A DNA stretch of 64,000 bases. It comes from Enterococcus italicus DSM 15952. GTDB taxonomy: Bacteria; Bacillota; Bacilli; Lactobacillales; Enterococcaceae. The stretch lies in contig NZ_GL622241.1 in assembly GCF_000185365.1 (NCBI RefSeq), positions 2,148,586 through 2,212,585 of the forward strand. Reading direction: 5' to 3'. Below, one piece after another: positions 1-8,140 of this stretch. Position 1 is the first letter of the stretch; each line of letters begins with the position of its first letter. Made by a program: the position numbers and the translations under genes. Below the pieces are notes generated by a model. The model was not told the origin of the DNA and did no database searches. It was given only the letters and a program-made list of their open reading frames with translations.

Positions 1-62
1 AATTTTTGTTCATTCTTCAAGAAACGGCCGAAAAAAATTCATTTTCTTGCCATCATTCTTTA

Positions 63-106
63 AATAGTCTACGTCTTATTTTGTATCAAAAAAGACGTAG
101 ACTATT
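63..106. repeat. 15-bp inverted repeat downstream of the exporter operon
   Basis: Perfect 15-bp arms lie at 63-77 and 92-106 (arm starts AATAGTCTACG) around an AT-rich loop. It lies past the end of the leftward exporter operon, so a terminator is the natural reading, but no long T-run follows on either strand. The rest of bases 1-167 shows no gene. Confidence 0.5.
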
Positions 107-167
107 AATTATCGGTTTTGCAACTTGCTCAACAATTTGCCATTCACCAAATTATAGATGACTGTAC

Positions 168-1397
168 TTATTGATAAATTGCTTTAATTGGATCCATTCT
201 CGCTGCACTAAATGCAGGGATAATGCCAAAGATAAGTCCAGTCAGTGTTGAAACTCCTGTTGAAATAGCAAATATTGGTACTGTCATGACGGGGGTTATA
301 TCAATATAGCCACCAATAATCACCGATAAACCATATCCTAATGCTACTCCAAGAAAGCCACCTAATAACGTGATAAACGCCGATTCAAGTAAAAATTGCC
401 ATAGAATCATTCTTGGTTTGGCACCAATGGCTCTTCGAATCCCTATTTCTCGTTTTCGTTCGGTGACAGATACGTACATAATATTCATTACACCAATCCC
501 ACCTACTAAGAGAGATATGGCTGTAATAGCCATCAAAAACATTGTCATACTTCCGATTGATGCTTGAATTTGTTCCATGTTTTTCTTTTCTTGATTGTCT
601 TCGCCAAAGGCACCTTGAATTTCTTCATGCGCCTCCATTAAAATGGTAGTTGCTTGATCAATCACTTGTTGCCGATTAGTGCCTTCTTTTAGTTTGAAAA
701 CGATCATAGTGATTGGTTTTGACTGGGTCAGCTCATTGTACGCATCTTTGGGTACAAAGTTACTCTGTGCTAGATTCCAGTCAGTTGTCATCGTTGCATT
801 TTCATAGTCAAACGCTGGGAGAATACCGATAACCTTGAACATTCTACCGCCTATCGATACCGCTTGGTTAACCAATTCTTCAGCAGTTATCGTATCACCT
901 AATTGTTGTTCAACAATATCTTTTCTGAGCAAAATAACATCTTTTCCACTATCTGAGGAACGAAAATCTCGACCATAAACAACCTCATTTGCACCAGGGT
1001 TAGGTGCAATATTCAGGTAGGCTTGTAACCCAAAATAATCTAGCACCCCGTCGATGACACCACTTCCCATGCCACTATCATAGAGTGGATAGATGGTCTC
1101 AACTCCTTCAATATCACGAACACGTTTCATATCAACTTTGCTAAAAGAAAATTCTGTTCCATCATTAAATGTGTATTCTTCTTCCGATTGGTCACTAGGA
1201 ATATACTTTAATTTTAATTCATTGGCTGACAAGCTCTTATTGGTGGCATCCACGACTTGTTTTTTCATTCCTTCTCCCAAAGTGGAAATGGCAACTACTG
1301 AAGCGATACCAATGATAATACCAATCATCGTCAAGAACACACGTAATTTATGTGCTCGAATGCTAAGCAAGGTTGTTATCATAAGATTTCGAATCAT
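168..1397 (-). CDS. MacB-like ABC transporter permease (FtsX family)
   Basis: 409-residue membrane subunit of a MacB/FtsX-type exporter. One membrane segment lies near residues 18-40, followed by a large extracytoplasmic MacB-core-like domain (about 45-280). Three more segments occupy the C-terminal third. The FtsX signature around ERKREIGIRRAIGA precedes the third segment. The ATG at 1397 has a good GAGGAGGT ribosome site and overlaps the end of the upstream ATPase gene by 35 bases, indicating coupled translation. With the neighbouring ATPase and adaptor it should form a tripartite-like exporter. In Gram-positive bacteria such systems move peptides, lipids or drugs, and the substrate cannot be told from sequence. 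Confidence 0.9.
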   Translation of the reverse strand: MIRNLMITTLLSIRAHKLRVFLTMIGIIIGIASVVAISTLGEGMKKQVVDATNKSLSANELKLKYIPSDQSEEEYTFNDGTEFSFSKVDMKRVRDIEGVETIYPLYDSGMGSGVIDGVLDYFGLQAYLNIAPNPGANEVVYGRDFRSSDSGKDVILLRKDIVEQQLGDTITAEELVNQAVSIGGRMFKVIGILPAFDYENATMTTDWNLAQSNFVPKDAYNELTQSKPITMIVFKLKEGTNRQQVIDQATTILMEAHEEIQGAFGEDNQEKKNMEQIQASIGSMTMFLMAITAISLLVGGIGVMNIMYVSVTERKREIGIRRAIGAKPRMILWQFLLESAFITLLGGFLGVALGYGLSVIIGGYIDITPVMTVPIFAISTGVSTLTGLIFGIIPAFSAARMDPIKAIYQ

Positions 1398-2097
1398 GAG
1401 AGATAACCTCCTCTGTTTCGAAGCGACCGTCTTTCATATGAATGACGCGCGTTGCGTATTTTTTTAAATCTTCGTCATGCGTCACCATGACAATTGTTTT
1501 TCCTTTTTGATTCAGGTCCGTTAGTAATTCCATAATATCGCGACTTGTTTCCGTATCTAAGGCCCCAGTTGGTTCATCTGCCATAATTAACACCGGATCA
1601 TTCACCAATGCTCGTGCAATCGCTACTCTTTGTTGCTGTCCTCCTGATAATTCCGTCACTTTTGCTGTTTTTTTGCTTGCAAGTCCGACTACTTCAAGAA
1701 GTGATTCTGATAATTTTCGTTGCTCTTTGCGGTTTTTCTTTCCTTCGTACACACAAGGCAACTCAATATTTTGACGAATATTTAAAGATTGAATCAAGAA
1801 AAATTGTTGAAAAATAAACCCCAAATGCCGATTGCGATAACTAGATTTGGTATTTTCATTTAATGTAGAAACATTTTTCCCTTGAAAACAATAGGTCCCA
1901 CTATTCGCTCGATCAAGGAAGCCAATGATATTCATCAATGTTGTTTTACCACTGCCTGACTTACCCATAATCATAATGAATTCACCTTGATAAATAGTTA
2001 AATCTAACTCTTTTAGCACATGCAATTGTTCTTTGCCCATCGTAAAATACTTGTTCATACCAGTCATTTCGATAAGAGGAGTTTGCTTATTTTCCAT
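1363..2097 (-). CDS. MacB/LolD-type ABC transporter ATP-binding protein
   Basis: 244-residue cytoplasmic ATPase. Walker A GKSGSGKT lies at 45-52, the ABC signature LSGGQQQ at about 150-156, and Walker B ending in LIMADEP at about 170-176, followed by the D-loop and a switch histidine (VTHDE). Length and motifs fit the LolD/MacB ATPase class that pairs with FtsX-type permeases. It sits between the adaptor gene (12-base gap) and the permease gene (overlap), so the three are almost certainly one transcript. The C-terminal tail after residue 225 is acidic and variable. The role is to power export by the adjacent permease; the substrate is unknown. Confidence 0.92.
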   Translation of the reverse strand: MENKQTPLIEMTGMNKYFTMGKEQLHVLKELDLTIYQGEFIMIMGKSGSGKTTLMNIIGFLDRANSGTYCFQGKNVSTLNENTKSSYRNRHLGFIFQQFFLIQSLNIRQNIELPCVYEGKKNRKEQRKLSESLLEVVGLASKKTAKVTELSGGQQQRVAIARALVNDPVLIMADEPTGALDTETSRDIMELLTDLNQKGKTIVMVTHDEDLKKYATRVIHMKDGRFETEEVISHDSKSYDNNLA

Positions 2098-2109
2098 CGC
2101 TTTCTCCCC

Positions 2110-3243
2110 CTATTCTATATCAGTGGATGTTGTATCAATGACATCCCCTTCTTTTACTTCCGTTTTAGACGAGACAATGATGCGATCGCCTGCTTCTAAT
2201 CCTGAAACAATGTGCGTTGTCTCACCCTCTTCTTCGGCTAGGACAATGGCTTTACGAATCACTGAACCAAAGTCATTGACAAGGACATAACTAGTTTCTC
2301 CTTCTTGATGAATAGCTGCCGTCGGAATAAAAATAGGTGTTTCCTCTCCCACATTGATAGCTGCTTGAATATGGTACCCATTTTTCACTTTTTCAGGTTC
2401 GTCAATACTTAATTTCACTTTGTAACTAGATAAATTGGTGGCTTGACCTCCATCTCCACTAGCCTCACTATTTTGTTCTGGCGGATTGGCATCAATATAT
2501 TGAATATGACCGGACAGTGTTGTGCCATTTGAAACAATCGTTAAATTGGCTTTTTGATTCACTTGAATTTTTTCCAAATCTTTTTCGTTCACTGTACCGG
2601 CAACATACAATGTCTCGGATATCAATCGCATGATTGGTGTATTCGCTTCTTTTACTTCTGGAATAGCTACCTTTCCTTTAAAATCAGCCGTTGTTTGAAT
2701 AATTTGCTTTTCATTTAAATCAGCAAGTGTTTCATTAATATATTGTTCTTCTTCTAGAATCGTATCTAGTTCTGTTTGGTATTGGTTATCCAATTCTTCT
2801 TTTGTTGTAGTTCGTTCCTCTTCAGATGTTTTTTTCCATTGCTCAATGGCTCGGTTCCACTTGCCATAGAGCGCAACTTTGCGATTCGCTTGCCGGGTCA
2901 ACGCATTCGTTTGATTTTCAACCTCACTTGTCACTGCTAGATCCTCAACTTCATATAAGACCGTCCCAGCATCTACTACTTGTCCATTTTGAACCTTTAG
3001 AGTTGGAACACTTTTTTTCTCTTCCCCCAATATATATGCTTGCGATTGTTCTGGTTGGACTTTTCCATTAATATACACTTGATCCATTTCTGGAACATCA
3101 AAATAAGTAATCTCCAACTCTTCTTTTGAAGGTGCATTTGCTTTTGAATCAGAAGATCCTCCATATTTTATTCCATACCAAATTCCTGCTCCTCCAAGCA
3201 ATACGATTAAAACTGAACCCCAAATTAGCCACTTTTTCTTCAT
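2110..3243 (-). CDS. HlyD/MacA-like membrane fusion (adaptor) protein
   Basis: 377-residue adaptor with one N-terminal membrane anchor (about residues 6-24) and no lipobox cysteine. It has a short lipoyl-like segment, a helical hairpin rich in charged residues (about 125-190), then beta-barrel and membrane-proximal domains typical of HlyD/RND adaptors. It is the first gene of the leftward operon, and its ATG follows AGAGGTGGAGT. In Gram-positive bacteria such adaptors extend into the cell wall and guide substrate from the ABC permease. The preceding 150 bases are AT-rich, but I cannot assign a confident promoter. Confidence 0.88.
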   Translation of the reverse strand: MKKKWLIWGSVLIVLLGGAGIWYGIKYGGSSDSKANAPSKEELEITYFDVPEMDQVYINGKVQPEQSQAYILGEEKKSVPTLKVQNGQVVDAGTVLYEVEDLAVTSEVENQTNALTRQANRKVALYGKWNRAIEQWKKTSEEERTTTKEELDNQYQTELDTILEEEQYINETLADLNEKQIIQTTADFKGKVAIPEVKEANTPIMRLISETLYVAGTVNEKDLEKIQVNQKANLTIVSNGTTLSGHIQYIDANPPEQNSEASGDGGQATNLSSYKVKLSIDEPEKVKNGYHIQAAINVGEETPIFIPTAAIHQEGETSYVLVNDFGSVIRKAIVLAEEEGETTHIVSGLEAGDRIIVSSKTEVKEGDVIDTTSTDIE

Positions 3244-3391
3244 ACTCCACCTCTTTTAAATTTAATAAAATGTAAGCCATTTTATTTATCTTATCATGGG
3301 AGTGTGCGTCTTTCTACGCCAAGATCATGAAAACTAGCTACCTTACATATCTGTTAGTTTAACAACAGTTGCTCAATTATTTTCAGTAAAA

Positions 3392-3438
3392 AAACAACGG
3401 CCTCACGCCGATAGAAACTCGGAATAAGATCGTTGTTT
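3392..3438 (-). terminator. Terminator after the DUF1304 gene
   Basis: Outer arms AAACAACG (3392-3399) and CGTTGTTT (3431-3438) enclose a smaller CCGA/TCGG stem. Read leftwards the structure is followed by a T-run. It ends the MarR-nitroreductase operon. Confidence 0.6.
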
Positions 3439-3470
3439 AAAAATTCAAATTCACTGTAAGACTAGTTCAC

Positions 3471-3830
3471 TTAAAAAAATGTTGTAATCAACGCAAGTAT
3501 CGCTAATCCACCTTGTTTCAAAATAATTTTTTTGTCACTTGTTAAACTACCATATAAAGCAACCAAAATGATGTATACCAACAATAGACGACTCAATTCA
3601 AGCGATGCCCCAGAAATAAAGACGCTGTACAATAAACCGACACCGATCAAGCCATTGTATACCCCTTGATTTTTGAAAAGCGTTTGGACAGATGGGCGAT
3701 TTAGCTCATCTTTGGTCATATTAAAGACTCTGCTGGTCGCATCAGAGCTAGTCGCGATTGTTTCCAAATACATGATATAGAAAAATTCAAGTGCAACAAG
3801 AACAACTAAAATCGAAGTTAACGTAGACAT
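3471..3830 (-). CDS. DUF1304 family membrane protein
   Basis: 119 residues with four hydrophobic segments, matching the DUF1304 family of small integral membrane proteins in length and pattern. The conserved polar stretch around residues 24-60, between the first two segments, includes an FKNQGVYNG motif. The family has no firmly established biochemical role. It is the last gene of a four-gene leftward operon behind a MarR regulator, a nitroreductase and an ABM monooxygenase. Its ribosome site AAGGAGGC lies inside the last codons of the upstream gene, so translation is coupled. By context I infer a part in a redox or electrophile stress response. Confidence 0.85.
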   Translation of the reverse strand: MSTLTSILVVLVALEFFYIMYLETIATSSDATSRVFNMTKDELNRPSVQTLFKNQGVYNGLIGVGLLYSVFISGASLELSRLLLVYIILVALYGSLTSDKKIILKQGGLAILALITTFF

Positions 3831-3832
3831 CC

Positions 3833-4120
3833 TTACGCCTCCTTATCAAATGTGAGAATGCTCGTTTTTTGAGCAGCATAATCAGGCATATGTTGAAACA
3901 ATTGTTGCAACAAAGGCTGTTGATTATGAGACTCGATTGCTGCTTGGTTTTTCCATTGTTCAATCATGACAAATTGATTTTTGTTTTCAAATGATTCATA
4001 CAATTGATAATCAATACAGCCGGCTTCTTTGCGTGCTGCTTCAACAAGTGGCAAGATATCTGCTAAAAAGGCCTCTCTTTTTTCTGCTTTAATAAAAAAA
4101 GTTGCTTGAATTACTTTCAT
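3833..4120 (-). CDS. ABM-domain putative quinol monooxygenase
   Basis: About 95 residues forming one antibiotic-biosynthesis-monooxygenase (ABM, dimeric alpha-beta barrel) domain. It starts MKVIQATFFIK and carries the typical CIDYQLYES and FVMIEQW strands. YgiN-like members act on quinols and others degrade haem; this sequence has no motif that decides between them. Two adjacent ATGs are possible (4123 and 4120). I chose 4120 because the GGGGAG ribosome site is better spaced from it. It lies between the nitroreductase and DUF1304 genes, 16 and 2 bases away, in a MarR-controlled operon, consistent with quinone or nitro-compound detoxification. Confidence 0.85.
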   Translation of the reverse strand: MKVIQATFFIKAEKREAFLADILPLVEAARKEAGCIDYQLYESFENKNQFVMIEQWKNQAAIESHNQQPLLQQLFQHMPDYAAQKTSILTFDKEA

Positions 4121-4136
4121 CATTCTCTCCCCTTAT

Positions 4137-4766
4137 TTATTTAAATTCGGTAATTTTTTCTGCTGCTAAACGTACAGATGAATAACCTTCTTCTTTGGCT
4201 TTCCCAATAGATAAAATCATGACTGGTACGTAGCGCTCTTTGTCTAGTCCCATCGCTTCTGCTAACTGATCTGCTTCAAAGCCACCGATTGGATTGGTTT
4301 CGTAGCCGTGTGCGCGAGCCACTAGCATAAATTGCATCGCAGCTAAGCTTGAATCGATTTTGACAACGTCGTTCATTTGTTGGGTTGTAAAGTTTTTGTA
4401 GTAAGGAATAATTGCTGCAAGTTGTTGATCTCTCACGTCAGCTGGCATTTTTCCTTCTGCAACTGCTTGATCATAAATTTCTTCCCCAAGCTCATAACAC
4501 GCCATATCTCCAAAAATTAGGACCATCGCTGATGAGGTATCGTTTTGACGCGTGTTAAAGCGAATCAATGGTTTTAAGTTGGCTTTTTGTTCGTCACTTT
4601 CTACGACGACAAAACGCCATGGTTGCATATTTACTGAAGATGGTGCGGTCGTTGCTTCTTGAATCATCGCTAACATTTCTTCGTGTGAGATTTTGTATGT
4701 TTCGTCGTAGACACGTACGGACTTTCTACCGAATACGATATCTGAAAATGTTTGTTCGTTTGTCAT
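4137..4766 (-). CDS. Nitroreductase family protein
   Basis: 209 residues of the FMN-dependent nitroreductase fold. The RKSVRVYD motif near the N-terminus and the PSSVNMQPWRFVVVES segment line the FMN site, and NPIGGFE lies in the C-terminal half. Family members reduce nitroaromatics, quinones or flavins with NAD(P)H in the cytoplasm. An upstream ATG at 4784 overlaps the MarR stop as ATGA but lacks a ribosome site. The ATG at 4766 has AAAGAGGA seven bases upstream, so I take 4766. The gene follows the MarR regulator directly, and its expression is probably repressed by it. Confidence 0.88.
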   Translation of the reverse strand: MTNEQTFSDIVFGRKSVRVYDETYKISHEEMLAMIQEATTAPSSVNMQPWRFVVVESDEQKANLKPLIRFNTRQNDTSSAMVLIFGDMACYELGEEIYDQAVAEGKMPADVRDQQLAAIIPYYKNFTTQQMNDVVKIDSSLAAMQFMLVARAHGYETNPIGGFEADQLAEAMGLDKERYVPVMILSIGKAKEEGYSSVRLAAEKITEFK

Positions 4767-4780
4767 GTTTGTTTCCTCTT

Positions 4781-5185
4781 TCATTTCACTAATTTTGTTA
4801 ATAGTTCTAATAAAGCGGCCCCCTCTTGATCATCTAAGGGCAACAAGTTTGCTTGGGTCTGTTCATGCTCGTTTTGACACGTCGTTAAATCAGTGAGCGC
4901 TTTTGACGTGGGCTTTACGAATACTTCGCGGTTATTTTCTGAGTTGCGTTTGCGAACGACGTATCCTTTTTCTTCGAGCAATTTCAGATGCCTAGTGACG
5001 GCTGCACTATCAATCTGCAATTCATTTTGCAAAACAGTCTGCGTGCATTCACCTTGTTCTTGTAAAAACAACAACAACTCATAGCGCGTGATACTAAATC
5101 CAGTCTCCCGCTCAAACTTAGTCGTCGTCTCTTGTGTGGCAAGCTTTAATTGATACAACAATTTACTGACTGCTCTTAAATCCAT
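4781..5185 (-). CDS. MarR family transcriptional regulator
   Basis: 134-residue winged-helix regulator. The helix-turn-helix lies around residues 50-75 (TVLQNELQIDSAAVTRHLKLLEE as a region) and the beta-wing around RKRNSENNREVFV. The first gene of its operon, it has GGAGGTG seven bases before ATG. A near-perfect palindrome sits between its promoter and the ribosome site, strongly suggesting autorepression. MarR proteins of this size respond to phenolic or oxidising ligands. There is a single cysteine (Cys102 region), so a two-cysteine thiol switch is unlikely. Downstream nitroreductase and ABM genes make a quinone or electrophile sensor likely, by inference. Confidence 0.9.
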   Translation of the reverse strand: MDLRAVSKLLYQLKLATQETTTKFERETGFSITRYELLLFLQEQGECTQTVLQNELQIDSAAVTRHLKLLEEKGYVVRKRNSENNREVFVKPTSKALTDLTTCQNEHEQTQANLLPLDDQEGAALLELLTKLVK

Positions 5186-5203
5186 CGTGGCACCTCCTTT
5201 ATA

Positions 5204-5228
5204 TGACTAATCAACAATTGATTAGTCA
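5204..5228. promoter_or_regulatory. Palindromic operator of the MarR operon
   Basis: Arms TGACTAATCAA (5204-5214) and TTGATTAGTCA (5218-5228) are perfect inverted repeats around a 3-base centre. The site covers the expected transcription start just upstream of the marR ribosome site. Size and place fit a MarR dimer operator. Confidence 0.8.
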
Positions 5229-5256
5229 ACTATACTGCAAAAAAATTCATTTGCAA
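5229..5256 (-). promoter_or_regulatory. Promoter of the MarR operon
   Basis: On the minus strand a -35-like TTGCAA (5251-5256) and a -10-like TATAGT (5229-5234) are 16 bases apart. The start point would fall in the adjacent palindrome, the usual layout for repression. Confidence 0.55.
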
Positions 5257-5270
5257 AGCATTTTGTTTTA

Positions 5271-5309
5271 AAAAAATCCAGAAGTTGTTTTTCAAACTTT
5301 TTGGATTTT
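5271..5309 (-). terminator. Terminator of the deoxynucleoside kinase gene (hairpin family 1)
   Basis: Imperfect stem of about 15 pairs (AATCCAGAAGTT against AAACTTTTTGGATT) followed by T-runs on the minus strand. Its core resembles hairpins at eight other operon ends in this window. Confidence 0.65.
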
Positions 5310-5359
5310 CTGATTTTTTATAGTATTCAGATACGCCAAAAATAGTCTGGCTCCGTTCA

Positions 5360-5998
5360 TTACGCTCTGATTTGTTTTAACGTCTGCTCGATCGTTTTCA
5401 GCACGGTTTGCGCTGCTTGCGTATCTTCGACAAAGTCCAAGGCATCGCCGTCGATTTGCATTTTAGGACTAGCATCATAGGCATCATACCATTGATCGTA
5501 TCGCTTATTTAGCTCTTGATAGTAGTCATACAGACTAGGGTCGTGGGCGATTTGTTCATAAGGTCGTCCTCTTTTGGCAATCCGCTCCAACATTGTATCG
5601 AATGAAATACGAATATGGACCAATAAATCCGGATGTTTCTTTTGCGAAACGTCAGGCAGCTCTTCTAGCATATTGGCCAATAATTCATCGTACACCTTTA
5701 CTTCAGTCTTCGTGGCACGACCGAGATCAGCGTTCAAATGAAACAACAGTGAATCTTCATAAATGGATCGATCCAAGACATTATCAGGATGTGAAAGCGC
5801 ACGTTTGATGCTATCAAATCGCTTATTCAAGAAATAAATTTGCAATAAGAATGCATATTTTTGTGGCTCGGCATAAAACAAAGGCAATACTTCATTGTCC
5901 TCTACTGATTCATAAAAAGCTACACTACCTAAGTGATGTGACAACATGGCTGTCAAACTGGATTTGCCAGCACCAATTGTCCCTGCTAATACAATCAT
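5360..5998 (-). CDS. Deoxynucleoside kinase (dGK/dAK family)
   Basis: 212 residues. P-loop GTIGAGKS lies at 6-13, the DRS motif of deoxynucleoside kinases at 76-78 (in VLDRSIYED), and an arginine-rich LID with AKRGRPYEQ at about 137-147. These define the deoxyguanosine/deoxyadenosine kinase family, which phosphorylates purine deoxynucleosides with ATP for salvage. Substrate preference (dA, dG or dC) cannot be read from sequence alone. GGAGGG precedes the ATG. The gene is single, divergent from the mevalonate operon, with about 220 bases between them, and ends at its own hairpin. Salvage genes add, udk, upp and tdk are elsewhere in the window. Confidence 0.9.
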   Translation of the reverse strand: MIVLAGTIGAGKSSLTAMLSHHLGSVAFYESVEDNEVLPLFYAEPQKYAFLLQIYFLNKRFDSIKRALSHPDNVLDRSIYEDSLLFHLNADLGRATKTEVKVYDELLANMLEELPDVSQKKHPDLLVHIRISFDTMLERIAKRGRPYEQIAHDPSLYDYYQELNKRYDQWYDAYDASPKMQIDGDALDFVEDTQAAQTVLKTIEQTLKQIRA

Positions 5999-6142
5999 TG
6001 TATCCCTCCATCTTCTCTTCTACTTTTTTCAACCTATCCACTATAACGCATGTAAAAACGGGAAGCAATGACAGAAAGAGACAAAAAATTAAAATTCTTT
6101 CTTAAGAAAAGGAATTTTTTTTAAGAAAAAGAGGCGGAGAGC

Positions 6143-6171
6143 TTAACGTATCAGTCAGAATCTAGTAGAAT
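6143..6171 (+). promoter_or_regulatory. Promoter of the mevalonate operon
   Basis: TTAACG (6143-6148) and TAGAAT (6166-6171) are separated by 17 bases, 46 bases before the mvaK1 start codon. Upstream lie two TTAAGAAAA repeats of unknown role. Confidence 0.55.
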
Positions 6172-6216
6172 AAAGCCTAGGTTTACTCGATATGACAAAA
6201 TTGAAAGAGGAGAATT

Positions 6217-7155
6217 ATGAGAGACGTGGGTATAGGTGAAGCAACAGGGAAAATTATTCTGATGGGAGAACATGCAGTGGTCTACGGCGAGCCAGCAATT
6301 GCCTTTCCATTCACTGGCACCAAAATAAGAGCCAGCGTATCTGAATCAGTATCAGGGAATGAATTGACCTCTAGCTATCATTCTGGCAGTCTTTCCAATA
6401 TACCAGAAGCATTAGCCAATGTGCGTGCATTGACTACCCGCTTACAAAAGGAACTAGTTACTCCTGACTTTCAGCTACAAATTGATAGCACTATCCCGGC
6501 AGAACGAGGCATGGGATCTAGTGCTGCTGTTGCTGTCGCGATTACGCGCGCCTTCTTTGATTGGCAAGAGCGCGATTTGACAGAGGAGCAGCTACTTTTT
6601 TATGTCAATTACTCCGAACAAATTGCTCACGGAAATCCAAGTGGTATCGACGCTGCTGCGACGAGTGGTAGCCACCCTATTTTTTTCCGTAAAAATAAAG
6701 AAATTACGTCCTTTCCTTTGCATTTAGATGCGTATCTTTTAGTTGCAGATACAGGAATTAAGGGCCAGACTCGGGCAGCGGTGAAGTCTGTCGCCCAATT
6801 ACATGAAGTCGATCAAGCATTTACTAGCAATCATTTGCAACAAATCGGGCGCTTAACCAAACGGGCACAAAAAGCCATCATGGGCAATCGACCGGAAGAA
6901 TTAGGTTTATTGATGACTGAAGCCCACTTACGTCTTGCTTCATTACATGTCAGCAATACAACGTTAAATGAATACATTCGTCTTGCTCTCTCAGAAGGAG
7001 CATTAGGTGCCAAGTTAACTGGTGGCGGTCGTGGGGGTTGCTTTATTGTCCTGACAAAAAGCAAAGAAGACGCTGAACGGATTGGCCAAAAATTAAAAGT
7101 AGCTGGGGTAAAAGATACTTGGTTACAAGGATTGGGAGTTTATCAATATGTTTAA
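6217..7155 (+). CDS. mvaK1: Mevalonate kinase
   Basis: 312-residue GHMP kinase that phosphorylates mevalonate to 5-phosphomevalonate. The N-terminal GKIILMGEHAVVYGEPAIA segment (11-29) and the ATP-binding PxxRGMGSSAAV motif (94-105) are clear, and the C-terminal KLTGGGRGGC motif (about 267-276) completes the three GHMP signatures. Length matches bacterial mevalonate kinases. It is the first gene of a four-gene operon, with AGAGGAG before its ATG, and overlaps mvaD by 8 bases. The upper pathway (mvaE, mvaS) is not in the window. Confidence 0.96.
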   Translation: MRDVGIGEATGKIILMGEHAVVYGEPAIAFPFTGTKIRASVSESVSGNELTSSYHSGSLSNIPEALANVRALTTRLQKELVTPDFQLQIDSTIPAERGMGSSAAVAVAITRAFFDWQERDLTEEQLLFYVNYSEQIAHGNPSGIDAAATSGSHPIFFRKNKEITSFPLHLDAYLLVADTGIKGQTRAAVKSVAQLHEVDQAFTSNHLQQIGRLTKRAQKAIMGNRPEELGLLMTEAHLRLASLHVSNTTLNEYIRLALSEGALGAKLTGGGRGGCFIVLTKSKEDAERIGQKLKVAGVKDTWLQGLGVYQYV

Positions 7156-8140
7156 GGGAAAGGCACGTGCCTATACAAATATTGCTTTAATTAAATACTG
7201 GGGGAAAGAAAATCAAGCGCTGATTCTACCGAAAAACAATAGTTTGTCACTTACATTAGACGGATTTTACACCGAGACCGAGGTGCTATTTACTGAAGAA
7301 GCCACGAAGGATTGTTTTTACCTTGATGGTGTGAAGCAGTCTGAACAAGCGACAAAAAAAGTCACTACTTTTTTGAATTTAGTCCGTGAACGGGCCAACT
7401 GCCCGTTTTTTGCTGTCGTTCGTAGCCACAATCATGTTCCGACAGCTGCTGGACTGGCTTCTTCGGCTAGCGGGCTTGCTGCCTTAGCCGGTGCTTGCAA
7501 TCAAGCACTGGGTCTTAATCTTGCACCTAAAGAACTGTCCAAGCTAGCACGACGCGGCTCTGGCTCTGCCTGCCGGAGTATTTTTGGTGGCTTTGTAGAA
7601 TGGGATCGTGGTGACTCAGATGAGACCTCCTACGCCCTACCGATTGATGCCCAAGGATGGGAACAAGAGCTAGCGATGATTTTTCTCTTGATTAACGATC
7701 AGCCTAAAGACGTCTCTAGCCGCGAAGGCATGCAGCGAACAGTCGAGACTTCAGCATTTTACCCACAGTGGGTCAAAGAAGCTCAGGCAGACCTACACAT
7801 CGCAAAAGAGGCTATCCAGCATCATGATTTTCAAAAATTAGGGACTGTCATGGAAGCCAATGCCTTAAAAATGCACGCAACGACACTGGCTGCCGTCCCT
7901 CCATTTACGTACTGGTCACCAGATAGTTTGCGTGCGATGAATCTAGTGCGCTCGATTCGTCAAGCAGGCTTGTTTTGCTACTTTACAATGGATGCTGGCC
8001 CGAATGTCAAAGTCCTTTGCCAGAAAAAAGATATTGCTGCAATTTTTGAAGTATTGTCTTCTACTTTTTCCGACCAGCAAATGGTTGTCGCATACGCTGG
8101 CCCAGGAATCGAACTTTTAGAAATGGACGTGACAAAATGA
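7148..8140 (+). CDS. mvaD: Diphosphomevalonate decarboxylase
   Basis: 330 residues. Catalyses ATP-dependent decarboxylation of mevalonate diphosphate to isopentenyl diphosphate. The substrate-binding N-terminus NIALIKYWGK (11-20), NNSLSLTLD (30-38) and the P-loop-like PTAAGLASSASG (98-109) are diagnostic of the enzyme within the GHMP superfamily. A conserved YFTMDAGPNVK segment near residue 280 contributes the catalytic aspartate. The start overlaps mvaK1 by 8 bases and the stop overlaps mvaK2 as ATGA, so all genes are translationally coupled. Confidence 0.97.
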   Translation: MFKGKARAYTNIALIKYWGKENQALILPKNNSLSLTLDGFYTETEVLFTEEATKDCFYLDGVKQSEQATKKVTTFLNLVRERANCPFFAVVRSHNHVPTAAGLASSASGLAALAGACNQALGLNLAPKELSKLARRGSGSACRSIFGGFVEWDRGDSDETSYALPIDAQGWEQELAMIFLLINDQPKDVSSREGMQRTVETSAFYPQWVKEAQADLHIAKEAIQHHDFQKLGTVMEANALKMHATTLAAVPPFTYWSPDSLRAMNLVRSIRQAGLFCYFTMDAGPNVKVLCQKKDIAAIFEVLSSTFSDQQMVVAYAGPGIELLEMDVTK

